NCBI GenBank assembly: GCA_008638415.1
Contig: ML703345.1
Span: 46,221 to 110,220 of the forward strand
Length of the DNA: 64,000 nt
Origin: Nocardiopsis sinuspersici
Lineage (GTDB): Bacteria; Actinomycetota; Actinomycetes; Streptosporangiales; Streptosporangiaceae
Direction of reading: 5' to 3'
This document shows, piece after piece, positions 42,578-49,385 of the stretch. Below the pieces are notes generated by a model. It was not told the origin of the DNA. It saw nothing but the letters and a program-made list of their open reading frames with translations, and did not search any database. The translations under genes were made by a program, and so were the position numbers. The first letter of the stretch is position 1. Each line of letters opens with the position of its first letter.

Positions 42578-44029
42578 ATGACGAGCGAACGCGATGTGAC
42601 GACGGCCCACGCGTGGAAGGCGGTCGGCGGACCCGCGGACCTGACCGCGAGGGTCTCCTACCGGGGTGCGGGGAAGGTGCTCCCCGCCGTGCTGCCGGTG
42701 CGTGAACTCGCACGTGCAACGGTCGGAGTGTGCTCGCTCGCCGCGGCCGAGCTGCTGGCCGCGCGCAACGGGGGGACGGTCCCCGAGGTGCGGGTGGACG
42801 AGGGGGCCGTGGCCACCGCGTTCGTCAGCGAACGGCACCTGCGGGTGAACGGCCGCGAACCGACCCCCTTCGCACCCCTGTCGGGTTTTTGGAGGACCGC
42901 CGACGGATGGGTGCGCACCCACGCGAACTACCCCCACCACCGTGCCCGGCTGTTGGCCGCCCTGGGTGTTCACCCCGGCGCGGGGCATGGCGGTGGCGGT
43001 GGAACCGGGGACGGGGCGGGGGACGACGGTGGGGCGGCCCTGGTCGGGCCGCTCACCGAGACGCTGGCGGCGCTCACCGCACGGGAGGTCCAGGAGCGGG
43101 TCTACGCGGCCGGCGGCCTGGCGGTGGCCGTGGCCCCCGCACCGGGCGAGGGGGCCCTCACGTGCGGTCGGCCCCTGGCCGAGGTCGAGGAGGCCGGTGG
43201 GACCGGCGGGCGCCGACTGCCGCCCGCCCCCTTGCCCGCCGCCGGGGTGCGGGTCCTGGACCTGACGCGGGTCATCGCCGGTCCGGTCGCCACCCGCACC
43301 CTCGCCCTGCTGGGCGCGGACGTGCTGCGCGTGGACTCGCCGAGGTTTCCGGAGGATCCCGACAGCCACATCGACACCGGGCTGGGTAAGCGCTCCACCC
43401 TGCTGGACCTGGACTCGGCCCAGGACCGGAGCGCCTTCCAGGGGCTGCTCGACTCGGCCGACGTGGTCGTGACCGGGTACCGGCCCGGCTCCCTCGACCG
43501 GCGCGGGCTGGCGGCCGAGGAGCTGATGGCCCGCCGCCCCGGTCTGGTCGTCGCCCGGCTGTGCGCGTGGGGGTGGTCGGGTCCGTGGGCCGGCCGGAGG
43601 GGATTCGACAGTCTGGTGCAGGCGGCCTGCGGTATCGCGGCGATCGAGGCGGGCCCTGAGGGACGTCCTGGCGCGCTGCCCGCCCAGGCGCTGGACCACG
43701 GCACCGGTTACCTGCTGGCCGCGGGGGTGCTGCGGGCACTGACCGAACGGCGGACCGACGGCCGGGGGCGCCTCCTGCGGTTCTCACTGGCGGGAACCGC
43801 CGACTGGCTGCTGCACGGCATCACCCGCGAACCCGCCGGGGAGGGCACCTACGAGGCCGCCGACTGGCTGACCGACACGCCGTCTCCCCACGGCCTCCTG
43901 CGCCACGCGCTCCCGCCGGTCCACTACGAGGGGTCTCCCGGGAACTGGGCCGGTCCTCCCACTTCCTGGGGCACCGACCGGGCCGCCTGGGCGGGGGCCG
44001 GGGAACACCTGGACGCGAACCCGCGCTGA
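42578..44029 (+). CDS. class III (CaiB/BaiF) CoA transferase
   Basis: 483 residues from ATG 42578. The CoA-transferase core begins with GVRVLDLTRVIAGPVATRTLALLGADVLRVDSP and contains DSADVVVTGYRPGSLDRRGL, LVVARLCAWGWSGPWAGRRGFDSLVQAACGIA and HGTGYLLAAGVLRAL. The N-terminal 200 residues hold a second, partial repeat of the family, as in two-domain members. The catalytic Asp (of the LDLT... family) is consistent with RGFDSL. It likely moves CoA between carboxylic acids. Its last codons are copied in a direct repeat near 48.17 kb. Confidence 0.85.
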   Translation: MTSERDVTTAHAWKAVGGPADLTARVSYRGAGKVLPAVLPVRELARATVGVCSLAAAELLAARNGGTVPEVRVDEGAVATAFVSERHLRVNGREPTPFAPLSGFWRTADGWVRTHANYPHHRARLLAALGVHPGAGHGGGGGTGDGAGDDGGAALVGPLTETLAALTAREVQERVYAAGGLAVAVAPAPGEGALTCGRPLAEVEEAGGTGGRRLPPAPLPAAGVRVLDLTRVIAGPVATRTLALLGADVLRVDSPRFPEDPDSHIDTGLGKRSTLLDLDSAQDRSAFQGLLDSADVVVTGYRPGSLDRRGLAAEELMARRPGLVVARLCAWGWSGPWAGRRGFDSLVQAACGIAAIEAGPEGRPGALPAQALDHGTGYLLAAGVLRALTERRTDGRGRLLRFSLAGTADWLLHGITREPAGEGTYEAADWLTDTPSPHGLLRHALPPVHYEGSPGNWAGPPTSWGTDRAAWAGAGEHLDANPR

Positions 44030-44046
44030 GCGCCGGGTCCTGTCCG
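44000..44046. repeat. direct repeat copy A: 3' end of the CoA transferase gene (copy B 48154-48201)
   Basis: A core of 29 bp (44018-44046) is identical to 48173-48201 apart from one base, and weaker identity extends about 18 bp upstream. Copy A covers the stop codon of the transferase. The pair brackets the accessory islet. Confidence 0.75.
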
Positions 44047-44051
44047 GACGT

Positions 44052-44088
44052 CCCTCGACCCCGTCCCGGCGAGGTGCTCGGTCGAGGG
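44052..44088. terminator. hairpin after the CoA transferase
   Basis: CCCTCGACC pairs with GGTCGAGGG around a 19-nt loop in the convergent gap with the lipoprotein gene. Confidence 0.5.
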
Positions 44089-44116
44089 GCGGGCCGGCCG
44101 GTCGAGCGCGTCCGGG

Positions 44117-44836
44117 TCACGTATCGCAGGCCGGGTGGAACTGGTCCAGGGCCGGGGGAGGAAGATCTTCTTCGGGTTCTCTGTGGGTAAAGTCGAATTC
44201 GGAGAAGCGTTCGACCCGATCGCTCAGTCCGTCTTCGGCACCGCCCAGCAGGGCGTTCATCCCGTACACGCCGTCCCCTTGGTAGTAGTACGACGCGAGG
44301 TCGGGGTGTTCGTCATCGTCGAAGTCGACCACGCGCAGGCCGTACGTGGCCTCCGGGTCCAGTTCGTCGGTGCGCTGTCCGACGCCCTGGTCCGAGAAGG
44401 GGCCCAGGCGTAGCTCGGTCACTCTGGGGGGAATCGGGTCGTCTCCCCGGATGGGAGCGGCGGCCGCGATCGCCAGGTCGAGCCATCCGTCGCCGTCGAA
44501 GTCGGCCACCGCCGCCGTGACCTCTTCTTCTTCCTCCCCTTCAGGTGAGCTTCCGAGCAGGTCGCCCGGTGTGCGCGGTCGCGCGAACCCGGACTCCCCG
44601 CCGAAGGAGATGCCCAGGCCGGTGCCTGTGCCCTCGGTGCCGGTGACGCGGTCGAGGTGGCCGTCGTTGTCGACATCGGCGATCAGCCGGCCGCTGGAGT
44701 CCGAACACGGAGGGAAGGCGCTGGGCCCGGACGGCTCAGGCGGTGGTGGAGGTGGATCCGGAGGGGTACAGCCGGTGAGTGTCAGACCCAGGGCGGCTGC
44801 CGCCCAGAGTCCTCGGTGTCCTTGACCGGTGATCAT
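44117..44836 (-). CDS. FG-GAP/VCBS-like repeat lipoprotein
   Basis: 239 residues from ATG 44836. The signal peptide ends at LTLTGC, so Cys23 is lipidated. A Pro-rich linker follows, then calcium-binding-like loops DVDNDGHLD, DFDGDGWLD and DFDDDEHPD at regular spacing, as in integrin-type beta-propeller repeats. Only three repeats are clear, fewer than a full propeller. It is exported and membrane-anchored. A 9-bp dyad at 44976-44998 sits upstream. Function unknown; surface display is inferred. Confidence 0.75.
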   Translation of the reverse strand: MITGQGHRGLWAAAALGLTLTGCTPPDPPPPPPEPSGPSAFPPCSDSSGRLIADVDNDGHLDRVTGTEGTGTGLGISFGGESGFARPRTPGDLLGSSPEGEEEEEVTAAVADFDGDGWLDLAIAAAAPIRGDDPIPPRVTELRLGPFSDQGVGQRTDELDPEATYGLRVVDFDDDEHPDLASYYYQGDGVYGMNALLGGAEDGLSDRVERFSEFDFTHREPEEDLPPPALDQFHPACDT

Positions 44837-44975
44837 CTCGCGTGCCCGCCTTGGTGGGGTGTCGGCAGAAGACAAGAGTGTCGCCGAGTGCCGGGCCGCC
44901 CGCAAGCAGAGCCTCGGTGGCCTCTGCCTCTGTCCCTCTTCCCCGCCTGGGGGTGGGGCGGAGGGGGCCCGGTCC

Positions 44976-44998
44976 CGTCACGCGCACATCGCGTGACG
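44976..44998. promoter_or_regulatory. 9-bp-arm dyad CGTCACGCG/CGCGTGACG
   Basis: The two arms are exact complements around a 5-nt centre. It lies 140 nt upstream of the lipoprotein start and 82 nt before the small Cys ORF, so it could control either. The regulator is unknown. Confidence 0.45.
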
Positions 44999-45079
44999 AA
45001 GACACGCGGCCCACCCCTTCCATCCGCCCAAGGACACCCGGGACGGGCCGCGCCACTCCCGACAAGGAGCACACCCAGT

Positions 45080-45193
45080 ATGGGCACCAAGCCCTGCTGC
45101 GAGACATCCGTCGGCGTCCCCGTCTGGTCCGCTGATCGCTGCGAGCTGCTCATGATCGAGCGCAACACCCTCCCGGACGGGGCGGAAAAATAG
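45080..45193 (+). CDS. 37-residue Cys-containing peptide
   Basis: ATG 45080 has AAGGAG 10 nt upstream. The chain GTKPCCETSVGVPVW, then SADRCELLMIERNTLPDGAEK has a vicinal Cys pair and a third Cys. The stop is TAG, and the frame reopens directly after it for another 28 codons. It could be a short toxin, a peptide precursor, or the first piece of a longer gene that was broken by the TAG. It lies at the left edge of the low-GC segment. I do not recognise a family. Confidence 0.4.
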   Translation: MGTKPCCETSVGVPVWSADRCELLMIERNTLPDGAEK

Positions 45194-45219
45194 ACGCTGA
45201 AACCGCCCCCCTTGGATGA

Positions 45220-45635
45220 GATGCAGGCCAACGCGCCATTCTTCAAAAGAACCACAGTAGAATTCTACATGGTCACCTGTTGAACAAACCCGCTTTGTTC
45301 GGTGATGGGTGCCTTCTAGGCGCCGACAACAATGTTTCTTTGACTGTCATCCTTCACGCCGACGGGTCGTACAGCTATGCAGGGGCTAAAGATGCTGTTC
45401 CCAACCGCAGTGCTATACTATAGTTGCGACGCACCAGATCCAAACATACCCGATGCTCCATCGGTCGGGCAGTTCTTCAACAGCATGCAGAACCCACGTC
45501 ACGTGCGTACACAGGCACACCAACGTGGGGTTCTGGAGCTTGGCTTTTCCGCCAGCGTCAGTTACCTTCAGCACCAGCGAGCACAGCGATCCGTACGCCA
45601 GTGGTGACTGCTCGACTGTGAATCCCTAAGAATTT
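45220..45635 (+). pseudogene. multiply frameshifted exported-type protein gene, low GC
   Basis: Protein-like segments appear in successive frames. One frame reads NKPALFGDGCLLGADNNVSL and HADGSYSYAGAKDAVPNRSAI up to a TAG near 45420. One base over, YSCDAPDPNIPDAPSVGQFF carries on. A third frame holds HTNVGFWSLAFPPASVTFST with a clean end at SGDCSTVNP. At least two indels separate them. Base composition is clearly lower in GC than the flanks. It resembles an extracellular beta-rich domain; the original gene is unidentified. Confidence 0.5.
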
Positions 45636-45646
45636 GTGAGGCGTGT

Positions 45647-46126
45647 TTGGCCGCTACCGAAAAAATGTTAAGAACAGCCGCAGGCAGCGGTATGCACGCC
45701 TGCCTCCTGCTTCTTCTTCCATTCAGCATCAGCCCCGGCACGCCTCCGGTAATAATTTTTTTCGCTCTCTTCGCCTCCTACTTAATATTTGTTTTTCTGT
45801 GTACAACGGTTGGCGTAATTGCATTCTCCCTGGCCAGAAGAAGCAAGTCCTCGGTCGGCCAGAACTCCCTGTCCGCCCCCATCGCCGCATCCGCAACTTT
45901 TGCAGCCCTGTTGTACGCCGCGCTGCCGGCATCCTTGGCTTTCAGCTGGGGGGCCACAACAGAAGTAATAACGGTTTCTTTTATTGCTTTCGTCCTCGGT
46001 TTCTTGTTGCAGTCAGTTTTTGTCAAGATCGCATTTTCACGATCCTTCGGAAAAGCCCTTATTTTTTGCTCTCTTGTGCTTCCAGTGATTCTGATCTCCC
46101 TTTTGTCCATTTCAACTGCGAGCTGA
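45647..46126 (+). CDS. low-GC four-helix membrane protein with TTA codons
   Basis: 159 residues from TTG 45647 (GTGAGG 5-7 nt upstream; ATG 45665 is an alternative). Four hydrophobic spans cover most of the chain, separated by a basic loop (ARRSKSSVGQ). Two leucines are encoded by TTA, and many codons end in A or T. TTA is rare in high-GC actinomycetes and often needs the bldA tRNA. Composition near 50 percent GC shows recent arrival from a different genome. No family motif is seen. Confidence 0.6.
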   Translation: MAATEKMLRTAAGSGMHACLLLLLPFSISPGTPPVIIFFALFASYLIFVFLCTTVGVIAFSLARRSKSSVGQNSLSAPIAASATFAALLYAALPASLAFSWGATTEVITVSFIAFVLGFLLQSVFVKIAFSRSFGKALIFCSLVLPVILISLLSISTAS

Positions 46127-46253
46127 TTTTTTATCCTTCCGATGCCGTTGGGGATGCGCGGCTTCTCGGACGGACAGGCCAGAGCCGGATAGGGAGCGGT
46201 TCTGGTGGAGGCCGGTAGTCGAAATAGTCGGTGTTCTCTCCTCCTCCTTCCAC

Positions 46254-46722
46254 TTGATCACTCCGCGTGGTCGTCGGGGCGTGGTGAGACCATGGACTCC
46301 CCTCGGCCGCGGCCAGAGCGGTGATGTGCCGAGCATCCGGGAGAGGACCGGTGCCGAGACCGTCCGCTCCTTCCGCGCCTTCCTCACCGACTCCGCCTAC
46401 GACTGGGCCGCCGAGCGCGAGAGAGGTTCGGCACCCACCCCAACCAGGTCTGCCACGAGTGGAACATCGCCCACCACCTGCAAGAATTCGAAGCCGATCC
46501 CGCCGGGTCCGCCCTCGCGTGGTCGGACGAGGTCGACGGTTTCCCCTTCGAAATCGTCGGTCTCGCCGCGAAAGACGCTGGCCGCCGTCTGAAGGACTTC
46601 GCCGGACCGGGCACGATCGTGATCGTGGCTACGGCGTCATGCCCGCGGTCTCGGCCGGGGACCCGATCGCGCTCTTGGGCGGCGAGTACCTGCGCCGCGC
46701 CGGAATCGAGGTGGCCGCGTGA
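46254..46722 (+). pseudogene. gene with two frameshifts, of mobile-element type
   Basis: Three frames must be joined. The first reads SGDVPSIRERTGAETVRSFR...DSAYDWAAERE to about 46424. The second gives FGTHPNQVCHEWNIAHHLQE...GFPFEIVGLAAKDAGRRLKD to about 46620. The third closes with YGVMPAVSAGDPIALLGGEY...GIEVAA at 46722. Together they make a plausible protein of about 150 residues. The end overlaps the next start (GTGA), so it was once an operon. The style resembles small genes of integrative elements; no family is named. Confidence 0.5.
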
Positions 46723-46970
46723 ACGCTGCCAGGTCGACATCGAGCGCGAGCCGGTTAGCCAAGACCGCCGCCTCCCGCCGCGCGGCCGCGCCCCAGGCCG
46801 TGCCGGAGGAGTTCACCGCCCGGCCGGAGCGGGGCCACACCGCGGCGCGCTCCAACCCGTTGCGGACCCACTGTGGATCTGAGCCCGGCCGACCACGTCC
46901 CCGGAGGTCGGATCGGCTACGTGCGGGAGACCGCATGCACCGTCTTCCCGCCCTCACGTCCGCTGACTGA
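46719..46970 (+). CDS. short hypothetical ORF coupled to the broken gene
   Basis: 83 residues from GTG 46719, overlapping the previous stop by four bases. The N-terminal half (SSASRLAKTAASRRAAAPQA, VPEEFTARPERGHTAARSNPLRTHC) is protein-like. The C-terminal part overlaps the next small gene in a different frame and looks non-coding, so the true gene may end early or be frameshifted. One TTA codon is present. Confidence 0.35.
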   Translation: MNAARSTSSASRLAKTAASRRAAAPQAVPEEFTARPERGHTAARSNPLRTHCGSEPGRPRPRRSDRLRAGDRMHRLPALTSAD

Positions 46971-47118
46971 CCAAGACGCACGCGTCGGCGAGTGCGAGCC
47001 TTGCGACGTGGTGATGAAGCGCGCCAACCCGAAGCTGTTCCTGGACATGGCCGACGGCACGGCGGCGAGCTGCTACCACTGTGGCCGGGACACCCGCTTC
47101 CCATGGGGCGGGTGGTGA
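46873..47118 (+). CDS. 81-residue protein with two CxxC pairs (zinc-ribbon-like)
   Basis: GTG 46873. The chain contains GRIGYVRETACTVFPPS, then CEPC and CYHC spaced about 35 residues apart, ending RDTRFPWGGW. Two CxxC knuckles at this distance suggest a small zinc-bound fold, as in tiny plasmid or integrative-element proteins. It is the only credible intact gene in this part of the islet. Function unknown. Confidence 0.5.
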   Translation: MDLSPADHVPGGRIGYVRETACTVFPPSRPLTDQDARVGECEPCDVVMKRANPKLFLDMADGTAASCYHCGRDTRFPWGGW

Positions 47119-47831
47119 GATGTCCAAGGACTGGTCTCCCTGGCGGATCTAGGTACGCGCGGGTACGTGTAGGCGTGTACCTACTTCGGCGCGTGCACGC
47201 CTGCCTGGGCCGTGGCCACCACGGAACCCGTGACAGCGGGTTGCTGACCTGTGCGGACGCGAACCTGCGGAGGGTCCGCGCTTTCGCCTGAGGCTGCACG
47301 GGACCGCAGTCCTGGTGCGACCGCGGTCCTGTGCGGTTCTCGCGCACGGCACTCTCCCTCCGGAGAGCTGGCGGCCGCCGGAGGAGGCCGCCGGAGAAAG
47401 TGCGGCCGACGGCAGGTTCCCCGCGCGGTGCCGGCCCAGTTTCCCGAAGGTACGGCCAAGGGCGAGGCAGACCGATGTTCGCCCGTCGTGGAACGGGTAG
47501 GCAGGCGGGTGCGCACCTGCGCGCCCCGTGGGCCACGGGGGGGCGGCCTCCACGGCCGTGTGGCCCAGGGATGACACGGCGCGGGTGCGGGGCCGGGCGC
47601 CAACGGGGGTTGAGCGCGCACGGCCTGAGCTGGACCGCCGGCATCGGGGGATCCGCAGGGTCCGGTGAGATGTGGGAGCCCCCGCGCGACCGAGCGTTGC
47701 GCGGGGGCTTTTTCACACCCTCGTGGACACAGAGGGCAAACGCCCTGTCACTTCTTGCTTCTGGGGAGTGTCAGTGCAGGTCATCGGGATAGAGACCTCG
47801 GAGGACATGACCCACACACCCGAGGTTCCGC
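47119..47831. other. about 700-nt gene-poor stretch with hairpins
   Basis: No frame here has protein-like content. Structures include the palindrome GCGTGCACGC, AACCCG-N6-CGGGTT, and an 11/12 matched stem at 47296-47334 (GCACGGGACCGC with GCGGTCCTGTGC). A terminator closes the stretch at 47677-47713. This may be a non-coding RNA or a former control region of the element. Confidence 0.4.
47677..47713 (+). terminator. strong intrinsic terminator with T-run
   Basis: AGCCCCCGCGC and GCGCGGGGGCT pair perfectly across an 11-nt loop, followed by five T. It is the best Rho-independent terminator in the window, yet no coding gene ends just before it. Confidence 0.7.
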
Positions 47832-48059
47832 ATGCGCAAGCTCGCCTCGTCCCTGGCGCTGGCCGCCGCCGTCCTGGCCCTGGGCGCCGCGCCCGCCCAC
47901 GCCCAGCACGACGACGGCATGATCGCCGTTCCCACGCTGGTCTCCCTCCCTGTGCTGGAGAACCTCACCGACGCGGTGCAGGACAGCACGAAGGGCAGCA
48001 AGAAGGATCGCGGCAACGACGACGACTACTGGATCAACTACAAGCTGGTGGACCTCTGA
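47832..48059 (+). CDS. 75-residue secreted peptide
   Basis: ATG 47832, with GAGG upstream. A classical signal peptide (RKLASSLALAAAVLALGAAPAHAQ, cleavage after AHA) is followed by about 50 residues: HDDGMIAVPTLVSLPVLENL, then a charged region KGSKKDRGNDDDYWINYKLVDL. No Cys residues, no sortase motif. Likely exported by Sec and free in the medium or wall. Small secreted peptides of this kind occur near development genes in actinomycetes, but function is unknown. Confidence 0.65.
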   Translation: MRKLASSLALAAAVLALGAAPAHAQHDDGMIAVPTLVSLPVLENLTDAVQDSTKGSKKDRGNDDDYWINYKLVDL

Positions 48060-48153
48060 CGTCGGTCACAGGTCACGGTCGGACTTCCCCCGGTGATGGC
48101 GAGGGCGGTGGTCCGACCCCCGGAGGCCCTGCGCGACACCGCGTCGCGGGGCG

Positions 48154-48201
48154 TGGGGAACATCGGAACGAAAACCCGCGCTGAGCGCCGGATCCTGTCC
48201 G
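48154..48201. repeat. direct repeat copy B of the CoA transferase 3' end
   Basis: Near-identical to 44000-44046, including the last codons NPR and stop of the transferase. Here it is not attached to any transferase gene. Confidence 0.75.
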
Positions 48202-48232
48202 ATGCTCCTCAACCCCCATGAAGGTGCGGGCG

Positions 48233-48245
48233 TAGCGTGGCTGAC
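48233..48245 (+). promoter_or_regulatory. leaderless -10 of the 48246 hydrolase gene
   Basis: TAGCGT (48233-48238) ends 7 nt before ATG 48246. This decides for the ATG over GTG 48237, which lies inside the -10 itself. Confidence 0.5.
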
Positions 48246-49100
48246 ATGACTGCTCATCTGTCCCACGGCGAACGACTCCTCGCGGTCAACGGCGTCGAGC
48301 TGTGTGTCGAGACCTTCGGAGACCACACGGACCCGGCGATCGTGCTGGTCGCCGGGGCCTCTGCCTCGATGCTGTGGTGGGACGCCGAACTGTGCGAGCG
48401 AATCGCCGCCCGCGGCCGGTTCGTGGTCCGCTTCGACCACCGCGACACCGGCCGCTCGACCTGCTACCCGCCGGGTCGGCCGACGTACTCCTGCACCGAC
48501 CTGGCCCGGGACGTGCTCGGCATCCAGGACGTCCTGGGCATCGAACGCGCCCATGTGGTCTGTCAGTCGATGTTCGGCCAGAGCGGTCTCATCCTCGGCG
48601 TGGACCACCCCCACCGGGTCGCGTCGCTGACGTTCGTCTCGAGCTCGACCGGGGCCGAGGACCTGCCACCGCCCTCCGGCGACCTGGCCATGCCCGCCCA
48701 ACCGCGTTCCTCCGACACGGCCGCGGTCGTGGAGTACGTGATCGCCGACGCGCGGGCCTGCGCCGGCGACTCGCCGTACTTCGACGAGGCCGCGGTCCGG
48801 GCGCTGGTCGAACGCGACGTGGCGCGTGCCAGGAACTACACGTCCACGCTGGTCAACCACTACGCCATCGACCTGGACGGGCCGGCCCGCGGCGGCTTCG
48901 GTGACATCGCGGCGCCCACGCTCGTGGTCCATGGCGACCGGGACCCGCTCCTGCCGCCGGCGCACGGCGAGGCGCTGCGTGCGGCGATCCCCGGGGCCGA
49001 GCTGCTGGTCCTGCGGGGGGCCGGTCACGACCTGCCCGGGCCGGTGTGGGACGACTTCGTGTCGGCCCTGGTCCGGCACACGGGAGGCGGCCGCCCGTGA
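48246..49100 (+). CDS. alpha/beta hydrolase with unusual nucleophile elbow
   Basis: 284 residues from ATG 48246. Family features: IVLVAGASASMLWWDAELCERI (oxyanion region), FVVRFDHRDTGRST, LVVHGDRDPLLPP (acid) and GAGHDLPG (His). The elbow reads VVCQSMFGQSG, so the usual G-x-S-x-G is C-Q-S-M-F; the serine is kept but the flanking glycines are not. It resembles RdmC-like esterases. It overlaps the start of the oxidoreductase stump (GTGA). Confidence 0.8.
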   Translation: MTAHLSHGERLLAVNGVELCVETFGDHTDPAIVLVAGASASMLWWDAELCERIAARGRFVVRFDHRDTGRSTCYPPGRPTYSCTDLARDVLGIQDVLGIERAHVVCQSMFGQSGLILGVDHPHRVASLTFVSSSTGAEDLPPPSGDLAMPAQPRSSDTAAVVEYVIADARACAGDSPYFDEAAVRALVERDVARARNYTSTLVNHYAIDLDGPARGGFGDIAAPTLVVHGDRDPLLPPAHGEALRAAIPGAELLVLRGAGHDLPGPVWDDFVSALVRHTGGGRP

Positions 49101-49210
49101 ACCGGTCGCGGTCGGCGCCGTGGCTGCCGCTCTTCGACGGCCCCGCCGGCCCCGGGGCGGTGGCACGCCTGGCCGCTGAGGCGGAGAAGGCCGGGTGGGG
49201 CATCAGGTGA
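49097..49210 (+). pseudogene. truncated LLM-class flavin-dependent oxidoreductase (37 codons)
   Basis: GTG 49097 overlaps the hydrolase stop. The 37 residues read SAPWLPLFDGPAGPGAVARL, then AAEAEKAGWG, exactly the start of luciferase-like F420/flavin oxidoreductases (P-x-F, LA-x-EAE-x-AGW). The reading ends in IR-stop where the family would continue with about 250 residues. The rest of the gene is missing and the tyrosine recombinase gene follows 175 nt later. It looks like a deletion or insertion scar. Confidence 0.65.
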
Positions 49211-49385
49211 GCGCGGGAACGCACCTGGAGGGCACGCTCACCCGGTAGCCGTTCGAGCCCGTCGTTGCCTACGCTCCCACCTGAGTGACCTGGGTCACGA
49301 TTGCCATTCTGGTGGTTCTGGCTTTCGATAAGCTGACTTGTCGCAACCCAGAAACGGACATCAGGCACACGAGAAAGGGGTGGGC
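49211..49385. other. junction segment before the second recombinase
   Basis: Contains GTGAGCG facing CGCTCAC, and GTGACC-TG-GGTCAC at 49284-49297. Also a lower-GC stretch (GCTTTCGATAAGCTGACTTG). It marks the boundary where the oxidoreductase gene stops and the recombinase begins; possible operator or recombination site. Confidence 0.35.

Noticed and set aside
45377-45607. 76-codon ORF in the low-GC patch taken as a gene
   Set aside because: It covers only the middle frame of a multiply frameshifted gene; the start and end frames differ.
46112-46387. 91-codon minus-strand ORF with many Lys and Arg
   Set aside because: Opposite to the pseudogene, no ribosome-binding site, and composition typical of antisense frames.
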